Origin: Polytrichum commune
Lineage: Eukaryota > Streptophyta > Polytrichopsida > Polytrichales > Polytrichaceae
Length of the DNA stretch: 60,000 bases
Direction: 5' to 3'
Assembly (NCBI GenBank): GCA_950295325.1
Contig: OX485807.1
Location: 24,835,666 to 24,895,665, forward strand
Shown: one piece after another, positions 24,357-35,700 of the stretch
Numbering within the stretch: position 1 is the stretch's first letter
Layout of the letters: each line of letters begins with the position of its first letter
Translations under genes and position numbers: made by a program
The notes under the pieces: model-generated
Database searches by the model: none
Seen by the model: the letters and a program-made list of their open reading frames with translations, nothing else
Told to the model about the DNA's origin: nothing

Positions 24357-24684
24357 ACACAAATTAGGAACACGTTCAAACAAATCAATATAATCGCCAT
24401 ACAATATGCACACTCAATATTAGTACACAAAAGAAGGATAGAAAATAGACAACCCATCACAGACTTACAAACTCATAACTAATAATATAAACTAATATTA
24501 AATTGAAAAAATTGAAAAAAATTAAATCACAGTTACTAACATAGTGTCTACTCCCTGCGAAGGGTGAAGTAGTTTTACACCCAACGCCACTGCCCTGGGG
24601 TATGGCCACGGATGTCCTACGAACAAACACTTTATTCACTCCGGCCCCTAGCCGGGGCCGGAGTTCTTCTTCTTCTTCTTCTTC
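24357..24684 (+). mobile_element. 5'-truncated LINE fragment with (TTC)n tail and 14-bp target duplication
   Basis: This segment matches the 3' end of the longer LINE fragment at 28372-29041: last codons of the ORF, then a 3' UTR with shared words GGCCACGGATGTCCTACGAA and CACTTTATTCACTCCGGCC. It ends in a (TTC)n tail. The 14-base word TTCTAGAACCAACA stands on both sides (24343-24356 and 24685-24698), as expected for target-primed reverse transcription. Only about 328 bp were copied. Confidence 0.75.
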
Positions 24685-24698
24685 TTCTAGAACCAACA

Positions 24699-25612
24699 TC
24701 ACTCTCACTATGTTATCCGATCCATATTCATGCACAATTATCTATCATTGTCACAACTCGCTCAGGAGGCAAGCAAATACAATTTTCAATTGCTACACTG
24801 ATTACTTATATCAGCCACTTACACCCCTGAGATATATAATAGACTCGGATTATAACTCCTGTTTTGGCTTTACATAACTATAATTAATTTCCATTTTCCA
24901 TAACTCTGCCTCACGCAACAATTCTGGTATAAAGTAAATACACATAAACAACTCACAACCACAAGACGATAGACTGGAAATAGAATTGCAACTAAGCATA
25001 ACCTTCAATTTCATTTATAATCGCCTCACGCAATAACTGACAATCGAAAGACATACGTACACAGATTCAGAGAAGTTTCAGGCGTACTCCAGTACATGCA
25101 CCATGGAGTTGCATAAATTCACCACACAATATAAATAGAGATAGTTTGTCGTAGGAAAATCAATTTGTATTACTTTAGATAATCCTAACACAGAAGATTT
25201 TCTATCTCCCTTTCGGCTCTCCCAACCTTGCTCTTTCTTCTCTGCTACAAAAAACTATATTCACCAAAAAGGCTCCCCCTCTCTCCTACCAGACAATGGC
25301 CTATATCCCCCTCTGAAGACTCTTGGAATCAGGACATAGCCTTTTTGGGGTTACTTTCTGAACTTCCAGCCTATAGCCCTGTTTATACCTACTGGTTTCT
25401 ACTTATGAAGCCCAAAAACAACTTGTTTCTCACTTAAACATTGTTTTGATTTGAAAAAAAATCAAAAATTGTCATTACAAGGAGCAATCTTGGTTCTCCA
25501 TCTCTTGACCATCACCGCCTCGTGCCAAATTGACTAAATGATCTCTCTACATTTTCTTTTATCAACCCGTTGTTTCTTGTAGATTATCAAACACGTTATT
25601 ATCTACTACAAG
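24699..25612. other. No gene recognised
   Basis: Ordinary AT-rich sequence. A 69-codon plus frame at 25228-25437 in a C/T-rich patch has no recognised domain. Confidence 0.5.
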
Positions 25613-26912
25613 ACGATTAGCAAATCCAAATTGAGGCAATAACCATATTAATTTTAGAACTCAACTAAATATCTCATTCATTTCAAAAGTGATAATTTGT
25701 CTTTTTTCTTTCTAAAGAGTCTTATAAATTCTCCCAAATTGTGTCGAAGATGCACTTTGAATATAAGTTTTGATAAGGTCGTCATGTATCTAGGTGTCCT
25801 CATGTGTCCTTTTCGTGTCCCTTTTTTGATCCACACCTCGGGGAGTTCACTGCGATAATATTAGAAAGCAACGTGCGGGAAAATATAGGGTAATTTATAT
25901 TCACAAAAGGAAAAACTTAGAATTTTCTTAGAAGTAATATAGGTGAGTATGTATGATACAATTTGTATTATAAATAATATAGGCTTGATACAAATAACGC
26001 ATATTTATAAAATATTTATAAAAATATACCGTAGGATTTAAGGATCTTAGGTTTTTTTTTGAAATAGGGTGTCCTTTGTGTTCAGAGGCACGAAGATTTT
26101 GGATGAAAAACTACGTCGATTCAGTTGAAAAAATGGGATGAAAGATTGATGAGGGCGGATGACGGATTCCTAGGTTTAGGATTAAAGGCATGCATTATTT
26201 GTTGATTATATACTAGTGTTCTTAAGAGCTAGGAATTGTTTTGCAAGACGAACATGACATCTTTCATTTGCTATGAACAATTTTGCTAGTATTTTTTAAT
26301 GCTAGAAACAATTTCTCAAGATAAATTAGAGGAGTTTTGGTTGGTCTTGTGTCTATCTGCTTCAAGCATGATGTTGTAGTATTAACTCTATACTCTTCTA
26401 CATTATTGCATGAACCCTATTTTTTCTTGCTTTGTTGTTGGTGTTTTAATTGTTTTTTTTACACTCAATACCGTTGTGTTTAATTGTGCGTGTAACTTGA
26501 TTGAGGAACATGGGTTGATTTTGTTGTTTGAAACTGTTTATGAACACTCTTAATGTAAAACCTTGTTGTGCCTTGGATTTTGGTGACTTAGTACTTTGAA
26601 TGCTCTTAAACCCTTTGGAGCAAAATTAAATAATTATAATGAACATACCTAGCTTAAAATTAGAGCTTCATCAAATTTAAAAGTAATTATAGGGTCATTT
26701 AAAAAACAAGAAATTATCAAATTATATAATAATATGGTACAAAAATTTAAGGATGGATAATTAAATATCCCTTGATTAAATACCCTTGTCACGCACGTGT
26801 ATACATATATACATGTCTAGTGAACTCCCCGAGATCCACACTTTACCACATACCACTCAAATTTATGCGTTTGATTACATACTTGACCGAATTAGGCCCG
26901 TTGGTTACCTTA
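25613..26912 (+). repeat. Rep-A copy interrupted by a 997-bp transposon
   Basis: The words GATTAGCAAATCCAAATTGAGG (left part, 25613-25836) and CCACATACCACTCAAAT (right part, from 26834) are consecutive in other Rep-A copies, such as 51540-51790. Here they are separated by the element at 25837-26833, so the Rep-A copy was in place first. Confidence 0.6.
25837..26833. mobile_element. hAT/Mutator-like non-autonomous element nested in Rep-A
   Basis: Perfect 15-bp inverted ends (CTCGGGGAGTTCACT and AGTGAACTCCCCGAG) are flanked by a perfect 8-bp duplication ATCCACAC (25829-25836 and 26834-26841). Eight-base duplications suit the hAT superfamily and are close to the 8-9 bp of Mutator-like elements. 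The 967-bp interior is AT-rich with no transposase frame, so it depended on another element. Confidence 0.85.
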
Positions 26913-27072
26913 GTACCACTATTAGAAACTTGTGGATGGATGACATGATCAATTGACACAAGGTGAGTCGGGATGAGCTCTGTAGGATGTCATCCTATAT
27001 ATGTCATCCCAAGTCATCTTGTGTATTTCTTTCATGTCAACTATCCACATGCTTTCTATTACTGTAGTGACT
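26911..27072. repeat. Foldback repeat, about 160 bp
   Basis: Two arms of about 75 bp meet at a centre near 26995. Left-arm words GTGGATGGATGACATG and TAGGATGTCATCC are mirrored by GGATGACATATATAGG-type words and CATGTCAACTATCCAC on the right. The sequence would form a long imperfect hairpin. It probably is a small foldback MITE; no target duplication was assigned. Confidence 0.6.
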
Positions 27073-27944
27073 CCTCAATCTAGGCACCTTTATTGACTGT
27101 AATAGAATATATTTTCATGTCACATAAACCTTTTTACTCGTTCTAACCCAACAATGCTTGGTATGTGGCGTCATCACTCCAGAATCACTTATTATCAACC
27201 ATAATGAATAATGTAAGGCAAGCTGGCCTAATCCAATTATTTATCTCAATTGGATGCTCATAATTGAATGGTGTATAATTAAGTGTGGATGTTTATATGG
27301 ACACCTTAACAAATGTATAAAAGAGATGGACTACATGCTCCGATTCGTAATCAAATAAGACTTGGCACATTTTCAAATTTTGACATTTTGGTTACCTTGA
27401 ATCTACAAGCAAATCCGCGGATGCACTTTCAATACTCTATTTGAAATTCAAATATATGTACCTTTAGTGTATTATTGAGATATACATCAAAACATATGGA
27501 AAATTGTATATGAGTTTCATAAGTTTATCAAAGAGGAAACATATACTTAGTACATACTCATACTATTTCTTGATGTCAGATCTATGTAATCAAAATATGA
27601 ATATTGAAAATCTAATGAAAATAATTGTTTCAATATCATCATTATCTATCATAAGATCCTACCATACAATTCAACATGTTGTAATTGTAGATTGGGTTTT
27701 GGTCCAATTTTACTAAAGTTAGAGTGCACAACAACAATTAACTATGAAAGGTTTCATATTATCCTACCTAGATGACTTTGATGAAACTAAAATATTTGGA
27801 AAATCCTAACATGGGAAATTCCAAAAAAAAACTATGAATTTTACTTTTGTTAAAAATTCATTTTTGGAAAATATCAAAATTAATCCAAAGCTACCCATGA
27901 AAAATGTAGGGGATAAAATTGGGTAAGAGGGCTACATAATCATC
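27073..27944. other. No gene recognised
   Basis: AT-rich sequence without recognisable coding or a delimited element. Confidence 0.5.
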
Positions 27945-28135
27945 ACGGAGAAAGAGTATCTTCACTTTTGTAAGGAAGAAGATACTCATATGAGCTCTAA
28001 AAATGATGGAAAAATAGTTATTACAACTTCAATTTGGATTTGCAAGTCATCTCATCTTAAGGTTGTGTGTTTCATATTCTAAGAGAAGTGGGTGTAGAGC
28101 TGAAAGTGTCCAATTTAGACCCATTAACGTACCTA
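27945..28135 (-). repeat. Rep-A fragment, inverted
   Basis: On the minus strand this contains the Rep-A words for the start of the element (GGGTCTAAATTGGACAC), the GCAAATCCAAATTGAAG segment and the GAGCTCATATGAGTATCTT segment. A parallel inverted copy lies at 32222-32465. Confidence 0.5.
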
Positions 28136-28199
28136 CAATATTGTACCAACTCTCTAGTATATTAGTACTATGGAATAGAAAGATGGAGTTCTTTCTTTC

Positions 28200-28314
28200 G
28201 GGATGGAATTATTGCATGTGAGTGATTTGAGACGAATCAGTCACAATCCTGTAGGAGGTCAAGTTTTTATTTGAGATGGATGAGAGGTACGCTTGTATAT
28301 GCTAATTCCCTCTT
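28200..28314. mobile_element. GAATTATTGCAT-ended element, short copy 3
   Basis: Begins GGATGGAATTATTGCATGTG and ends CTTGTATATGCTAATTCCCTC, the inverse of the start. Related to longer copies at 52384-52635 and 53494-53740. Internal deletion leaves about 115 bp. Confidence 0.45.
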
Positions 28315-28371
28315 AGTCACTTGCCTCGTGTGCAATACTAATTCCCTCTCACCTTCTTTTATGGCCACTTT

Positions 28372-29041
28372 ATTCAAAGTGTTATTACCATGCACATGTG
28401 ATACTCAAAGATGCCATTGTAACGCTCGACTCAAACCGGACATACTATGCATTTTAGGCCATCCCTACAACTCCCCTCCACCGGAAGTACCTACACCCAT
28501 AATTACTATACAATTCATTGAATTCACATACTGTAATGATCGATTCTCTGCTGAAACACAAGACCGAAAAATAACAAAATATCAACCACTCATCAACAAT
28601 ATACTTGCAAGAGGTTGGAACGTAGCCCCACTTATTGTATTAGCATCAGGTGCGCAAGCCACCACTCACATCCCCTCGATGAATGAACTCGTAACGAAGC
28701 TTAAACTCCCCGCATCACAAATCAGAAGTACATTCAAACAAATCAATATTATCGCCATACAATACGCACACTCAATTTTAATCCATAAACGACGGAAAGG
28801 AAACAAACAACCCATCCCCGCCTTACAAAATCCCAACTAAATTTATGAACACTACACACTCCCCCCCCCCCCATGGTTAACTGGTAACTCCACTAGTTAC
28901 TAAAATAGTGCCTACTCCCTGTAAAGGGTGAAGTAGTATTACATCCAACGCCATTACCCTGGGGTTTGGCCACGGATGTCCTACGAACAGACACTTTATT
29001 CACTCCGGCCCCCGAGAGGGACCGGAGTTCTTCTTCTTCTA
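28372..29041 (+). pseudogene. LINE retrotransposon 3' fragment: C-terminal RLE-like domain plus 3' UTR and (TTC)n tail
   Basis: The open frame ending at 28840 encodes the last 155 or so residues of a retroelement protein. A Cys/His cluster (CTCDTQRCHC) is followed by RLKPDILC, then about 26 residues later IEFTYCNDRF, then KYQPLINNILARGWNV. This order (Cys/His, KPD, acidic residue, K-Y) is that of the restriction-like endonuclease at the C-terminus of R2/Dualen/Utopia-type LINEs. Reverse transcriptase is not present: the copy is 5'-truncated. A 3' UTR (with a poly-C run near 28860-28872) and a (TTC)n tail follow. An 8-base word GCCACTTT at 28364-28371 and 29042-29049 may be the target duplication. 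The open frame extends upstream to 28271 through unrelated flank. Confidence 0.55.
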
Positions 29042-29049
29042 GCCACTTT

Positions 29050-30039
29050 GGCCACGGAAGGTAGGTAGGTACCTAATTAAGGTAGCCAACCAATTCCCGA
29101 CCACACCTCATTTTTGTAGCTTAGAATTTTGTACTCATTTTCGTGCAACACAATATCAGTCTTTGATTAGTGTTGACATGGTATGGTTGAAATATAACTT
29201 AGCCAAATGTCAGTGGCTAAGTTGACAGCTAGGTTTAGATTACAAGCATATTTAGGTGCCACAATTATTGATTATGGGAGTCAAGAGTTCTTGGTTTTGT
29301 AACTGAATGGTGATTGGAAATAGGGTAGTGTATATTATGAGTATAGGTCAAAGAGAATATCCACTTAATTTTTTTAATAATAATTTGGTTATTGCAAAAA
29401 ACATTCTAAAGAGGTATATAGTGCTACTTATTTGTATTTCTCTACATAGGGCCTTTTTCTCTAATCATACATAATTACATACATGCTAAATTGCTTAAGT
29501 GGTCGGTTAAGGGTGGGCTACCTTAGATACCTCTCTACAGGAACGATGGAATCCATTATGATTAGAGATTAATTAAGTTAGTGTACACTAACTAGCTTAA
29601 GCATGGTTAACTTAGGGTGAGTCTTCATGTAGGCCGCTTGCCCACCATATTCTAGTGTGAATAAGGACGAACCCGTCCAAATGTAGAGGGAATATGGTGG
29701 GATAGGGTGCGTATGTGCCAACTAGCTACTCCCATCTTCTCAAATCCGGGCCCACCTACTAACCTCCTCCTGTGGGTTACCAAGGATGAAGTACTAGACC
29801 AACATTGGTTCTCTTGAGTCTTCAACGGATCTGAATCCTTTGATGACTGACACTTGTAAGTCAAAAGTTCTTTAGTGGGCGCATGGAAATCTAGCGGCCT
29901 GTGTCCACAGCCCTCCACATTCTAACGGACCACCAGAATGTGGTTGGATGGTGGCTTGTACTTAACTACATGCGAACACCTCTGGCAGAGTATTATCTAG
30001 ATTCTGGTGAAACTCACCCTTATTGCACCCAAGTTGGTA
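29050..30039. other. No gene recognised
   Basis: Sequence between the LINE fragment and the probable permease leader. It holds a small palindromic patch around 29575-29603 (AAGTTAGTGTACACTAACTAGCTT). The 88-codon minus frame at 29652-29918 has no recognisable domain. Confidence 0.45.
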
Positions 30040-30176
30040 GCCGCTCTCTCTCTCTCTCTCATTCTCTTTCAGCTGGCGATGGCGAGCTTCTGCTCTCTCT
30101 CTTTTACAGATCCTTAGCCTGAGTACGGAGGTCCTTCTTGTCAAGTTTTCTTTTTGGTGGGTTGGGAACGCGGGCA
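30040..30176 (+). promoter_or_regulatory. Possible first (non-coding) exon of the permease gene with (CT)n leader
   Basis: A (CT)n run at 30043-30061 and CTCTCTCTTT at 30093-30104 are followed at 30177 by a good donor (GCAG|GTAGGT) and more than 1 kb of T-rich, intron-like sequence. CT-rich tracts are common in plant 5' leaders. The likely acceptors are the duplicated ACTAACAG sites near 31932 and 32574. No transcript evidence is available, so this is an inference from context. Confidence 0.3.
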
Positions 30177-31895
30177 GGTAGGTTTGTTGTTCTTCTCTAC
30201 CTACTGCGTGATCGCTGTGTGTTTTTGTGTCTTTGTGTGTTGTGTTTGTTGGTTGTTTTGTGTGTGGTTTGTTTGCGGTGCATTGGGTTGCTTCGAATTG
30301 GGCTGTGTGGCAAGAAGTCGATTTTGTATGAATAAGATCTTACACATGCTGTAAGCTGAAGGTGGCGATAAGTTAAGTCTTTGTTGTGAATCTCAGACAG
30401 TTACTAGTTTTTGTTGGAATTTAAATCGATGTTGAGATTAAGCGGAATCTGTACGAATATCCAATCATAATCTGTCTTATTCTTCAACCTTTTTCACGTT
30501 TTTCTCCATTCAATGTTTGAGCTGTGTGTAATTCTGGGATTTCCTGGAATGTATTGCAAACAGCCACCTTAAAGACTGGGAGCATCGGTAAGTCTGCTAC
30601 AAAGCAAGACATTGAGCGGGTCGGTTCCTCCTAGTCTATATCGAGACTTCGAGTGGCAGTATTTTTTGTAGTGAAACTCAGTGTTCTCTTCGTCAATGTA
30701 TTCCGTTCGGTAACGTGACAAGAATTGAAGGAAGAAGAAAATCAGTTTTGTCTGTCTATGAAACTCCTGTTGTCTGGCTGTCTATCTTCAAGATGTAACT
30801 TGATATTCTACATTCATGTCAGAAGCGAAAACCTTTCAACTCAAACACAAGGATGAAGTCAGAAATGAAACAACAGAATTATGTCAACACCTCGAATTCT
30901 GTCTATAAGAAAGCATGGACATATGTATGGCATGGTATGATATGGTATGGTATGTATCTATGACTGAAGTGATGAGTTGTCATCAAATTTTTTGCAAGCG
31001 GACTAAACTCTGAACATTCAACTGGGATAGACATGTGAAATCTGCTGCAATGCTGCCTGATAAAATGTGTTTCTCCGGTGGAGTTCTCACCTTAGTCGAG
31101 TTTTGGTCTTTGATCTTGGAGCGTTTGGAAGAAATTTCCTGTAGAACACAAGGAAGTGATTTGAAGAAGTATTCAAGTGCCTAATGTTTCTACCTAAGTG
31201 ATTTCTCGAATTCCAAATATGTCTTACTGTATGTGTCCAATCCTCTTCCAATTCTTAAGAAGACTCTGTTTTAGGTTCGCTGTTATTCGATCTCTCAAAC
31301 TTCTTCATCATCTTTCTACTCTGGAATAAGTTCTTTTCTCCTTATAATTTTAATACAGATGAAACTTTCTCTGAGGCATGTGGATGATTGAGTTAGTACT
31401 GAATTTAGTTCTTTGAGCACAAGCAGTAGATATTGGATTGGTTAGATAAAAGGACTTTATTTTCTTCTGTGTTGTCAGATAAAAGGTCAGATTGTGTTGA
31501 ATGGCCGTGGGTTTGGAAATTAGCCTTCAAGTGAATTTGTAAGTCTTGTTTGCAAGCGTCAGATGTCTTGATTATCCTCCCTGGTTTTATTGCGAGTCAA
31601 TGATCGTCAATGTCATGTCATCTGCCAAAACTCTGCAAACTATAATCAACTTGAGATTCTACATTGTTTCCACAAATATAGCTTCTCCATCATGTCCTAC
31701 AGTGAATTCTTTCTTTTTCCTGTTTCTGTGAAGTACCTGGAACTCTTGAAGATTTTGTTAGCACAGGTTGGGTAGAGAGAGGCCCCTCCCCTCTGAAACT
31801 CTAATTCCTCTTTTGATTTAAGGTTCACACACACCTGTGAATGAAATTTTCCATAATAGTCGCTGATGCACATTTGGTGGTCTGATGAATTGCAT
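30177..31895 (+). other. Intron-like, T-rich sequence without coding
   Basis: No long reliable frame. Base composition is T-rich on the plus strand, as in plant introns. It contains a short run of GGTATG-type words at 30928-30953. It lies between a good donor at 30177 and the duplicated acceptor-like sites upstream of the permease start. Confidence 0.4.
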
Positions 31896-32720
31896 AACAT
31901 TTAACAAATTCTTGATTTTATGATTACTAACAGATGCTAAACTGCCAAGGGAGCAATCACCAACATCGATGGTGCTTGAAGATAGTCAGGCTTTGTATTA
32001 ATGCGATCTTGACAAGTCGTGAGAGAGATCCTGACTGACAGAGCTGCAAGAAGCATCTGGTGTTACAGCATTAATGTAAAAGCAGGCCTCTCCTGGTTAA
32101 TTTCTTTAATCGGGCAGCTATATTTTGAGTGGTGTTTGGTTAAGTGTGGATGTAAGAACGCACACGAAAAAGGCGACATGTGTTCTAAAACAGATTGGGA
32201 CTGCGTGCTCAAAATATGTTAACCATTCTAGGCTCAATAGTCAACATTTGAAGTGGGGTGGGGCCACCTCTATGACCATTTTTAATGTCCACAAATAATG
32301 TCCACTTTGACAATGAATAACATAAACTCATATGACTCTGAAAATTATGAGGCAAATAGCTATGGACACAATTTGGAATTGGCAATCATCTCACAGCAAT
32401 CGTGTGTTTCGCAACCTACGAGAAGTGGGTGCAGAACTTAAAAGTGACCATTACCAAACACCTGCTCACCTTATCGATATTAGTTTCATTCATTCATTCA
32501 ATTTTGATGCGAGTTTGGATATCTTTATGAATTGCCTCACATATAACAAATTCCTCGTTTTAATGGTTACTAACAGATGCATAGTTAACTGCCAAGGGAG
32601 CAGTCATCAACATTGACAACGCTTGAAGGAAGATACCAGTCAAGATTTAATGCGATCTTGTCTACTTGTGAGGAGGATTACTGCAAGAGCATCATCTGGT
32701 GTTACAACATCAAGCAGGCG
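31896..32720 (+). repeat. Direct duplication of about 180 bp in the permease leader (31896-32086 and 32539-32720)
   Basis: Both units read AACAAATTC, a T-rich stretch, TACTAACAGATGC, then AACTGCCAAGGGAGCA, TTAATGCGATCTTG and GCATCTGGTGTTACA-type words. The second unit ends just upstream of the permease ATG. Each unit carries the acceptor-like TTACTAACAG|ATGC, so the 5' leader may have alternative acceptors. An inverted Rep-A fragment (32222-32465) lies between the units. Confidence 0.6.
32222..32465 (-). repeat. Rep-A fragment, inverted
   Basis: Minus-strand words include GTTGACTATTGAGCCTAGAATGG at the distal end and CACTTCTCGTAGGTTGCGAAAC with GATTGCCAATTCCAAATTG nearer the start. It lies between the two leader-duplication units of the permease gene. 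Confidence 0.5.
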
Positions 32721-32759
32721 ATTCAAGTCGATTCAATTCGATTTGAAAACCATAGATCA

Positions 32760-35700
32760 ATGAGGTTGAAATACCACATTCAAGGATGGTCACTGACAGT
32801 GATCGCCACATTGCTCCTCCTCCTCATCAGCAACATTAGCATTGCAGATTCATCTTCTGAAAGTGCCATAAAGAGACCTATTTCTTCTTCAACTGCTGAA
32901 AAAAATCAACATTCAGCAGCCTCCGATTTACTACAGTATTATGGCTATGGTGATGATATTTCTGTGATCATCCAGAGGATGTTTTCGTTTGAAGGTGGTG
33001 AGAAAGGGGAGAATTGGCCCAAGTTGCAACTGGATTGGCAACTAGTCGTAGCCATAGTGTTGGGGGCAGTGGGCGCGTCTCTGTGCAGTGCAGGCGGAGT
33101 TGGAGGAGGCGGATTGTTCATCCCCATTTTCAACCTGCTGCTGGGATTTGATGTGAAATCGGCGGCTGCGCTGTCGAATTTTATGATTCTGGGAGGAAGT
33201 TTGGCCAATGTGGGGTGGAACATCCAACAAGTGCATCCTCACCAACCTGAAAAACCCCTCATCGATTTCGATGTCGCGTTACTGTTGCAACCTAACATGT
33301 TGTTAGGCATCAGCATGGGCGTCATCTGTAATGTCCTCCTGCCCTCCTGGTTCATCACTCTTGAGTTTGTGCTTATTTTGGGGTACACCACAATTCGAAG
33401 CTTGCGAAGTGGTCTCATCAGGTGGAAAAATGAAACCGAGTTCATAAAAAAAAAGGCGTCCACATTAGTTCATGATGAAGAAGATCGACGACAATTAGAA
33501 GATGCCAGAGTTTTTGATAAATCTAGCTCTTTCAATGTGGTTACAGGCAAGTATTTTTCTTTCCTAACCTGATTGTTGTCATCGTCCAATGTTGGAATGG
33601 GTAAGGTAAAATATGTGTCTTAAGTGGTTCAGTTTCAGTTTTTGTTTTTGTCGTTTGTCATGAACTCAACTTGGATGTCAGATTTGAGGATTTTCTTAGA
33701 TTCGTGAATATGTAAAACGAATTTTAGCAACAATCTATGGAATTTTCTGATCTCCCTTGTTGCTGCTATGATTGCTCAAGTATAAGGTTTTCTTGGGAAT
33801 AAAAGAGTTTGTGCCATTGATGTGGAGGCTACACACATAAAAGATTTTTGGCCTTGAATTGTGCCTAACCTTGAAACCAAGCTCCTCAAGGTTTGGCCCA
33901 CCGAAACTCCGTTTCAAACCCGAGTTTTGAGCAAGTGTGGCCTCCCCTTCAATTATTTCATTTCTCCTAAATGATGCAACTTGAGGTCCTCATACAGTAA
34001 ATTGACATACAGGGTGTGTTCTCGAGGAAGGGGACGTGGCCTCTGAAGAAGTACTGAAAAGGCTGAATTCCAGAACCTCCCGCCAAAATTCATTGAGGCG
34101 GACTCAAAGTCCTCACGTTGGACAAAACCAAGGTAGTGAGCCTTTACTAGGAAATTCGAAGGAATTGCCACAGTGGAGCTTCCCAGTATCAAAACTCTTG
34201 TTGCTCTCTTTGGTGTGGTTTGCCTTCTTCGCTGTCCAGATCTTGCGAGGTGGAAAATCAGGTGCGGTAAGTAATCAATAATCTCCAATAGAGTTTCATG
34301 GTGTCATCAAGGGCTTTTTAGTTTGGGTTTCTTGTTAATAATGTTCCAGATGATGAATTTGTAGATGGTATAAGGAAAAAAAAATTGGTTGTGGAATTTT
34401 GAGACATTTGTAATCCTGAAATGCTGTACTACAGTACATGATAGTGGGAGTAGTATACCCTCATGATATTTAGCTGTTACGTATGCACAATACACTTTAT
34501 AATTAGTACCAATGCATTTGCAGTATACTAGGTGTATTAGATATGAAAGATCAATATGTGATATATGAGTGGTCAATTATTAGTTTGGACAGTTGTAATG
34601 GATGTAAGAGGACACATTTAAAGGTAAATTTAAAAGTGTTACCCAACGGCTGCTGACTTCCTTTGTTTTCCCTTGTTGAGACCAGTGTCGGTCTGGTATA
34701 TAGGTGAATGCATGGGTATAAATAATTAACATCAATAATGGTATCAAAGAACCTACCTGTGGGTCTCAAAATTGTAATCCTAGTCAAATTTTGATATTTG
34801 GTGGGTATGTCAAGTTGAGAGAATCTTTATATACCTAAATTATTATTTGGGTCAATACCTTTCTAAACCATATTGATACTAGGGTGATTTCGCCCAGTAA
34901 TTAAGGTTCTTGTATGGTATATAAACCCTAATGGTGCTGACAACAAAAATACCGTCAAATACCCTACTGGTATCAAAAAATGTGGCATCCTCATTATAGA
35001 TACCTGAATGGTATCAAAAAACACTCTATACCAGACCACCACTGCTTGAGACCCATCCAACAGTCTAATGTAGGGTCCTTAATCAAGCTGCGCTGATAAA
35101 CATCATTACTCTAATGTACTGAGTGTTTACTAATTATCGGTTGTTGAGAAATATAATGCCCTCTGAATTTTATTTTCGGGCCTGTGAATTTTTCCTGCAG
35201 AGTATTCTGAACTTGAGGCCTTGCGGGACAGGCTACTGGCTTCTGACAGCTTTGCAAGTACCACTAGCCCTGGTGCTCACAGTGTTGTCTGCTTCACATT
35301 TGCATCAACCTCATAAACAAGCTCCTCCAGAACTGCAGGTACGGACATTTTCTTCTCATTTCAGACTTGAGCTATATACGATTAATCTTTCTGATAAAGC
35401 AACAATATTTCCGCAAGATGTTGTTTTACAAACGCCTTAACACTGTATACGTGTGAGGGTGAAATCACAGGAGGAATGGGATTTGATTGGTCCAAGGGCA
35501 TACATACTATTTCCAGGAATGGCATTGCTAGCTGGCTTCTTGGGGGGCATGCTGGGAATTGGAGGCGGCATGATACTCAATCCAATGCTCATTGAGATTG
35601 GCATGCATCCACAGGTTTGTAAATTATTCCAAAGTCCATTTTATCTGCTTTGATAATTTGAACAGCATAAGGTAAGCAGGTCTTAAATGGACACTTTTTG

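Noticed and set aside
24457-24877. ORFs of 70-90 codons around the (TTC)n tract on both strands
   Set aside because: They cross a LINE 3' UTR and its simple-repeat tail; poly-Ser, poly-Leu or poly-Glu is the repeat itself.
32613-32759. Upstream ATG (32613) as the start of the permease
   Set aside because: The added 49 residues have no family resemblance and lie in a duplicated leader; the ATG at 32760 is followed by a good signal peptide.
32945-33463. Minus-strand ORFs opposite permease exon 1
   Set aside because: Antisense shadows of a well-supported coding exon.
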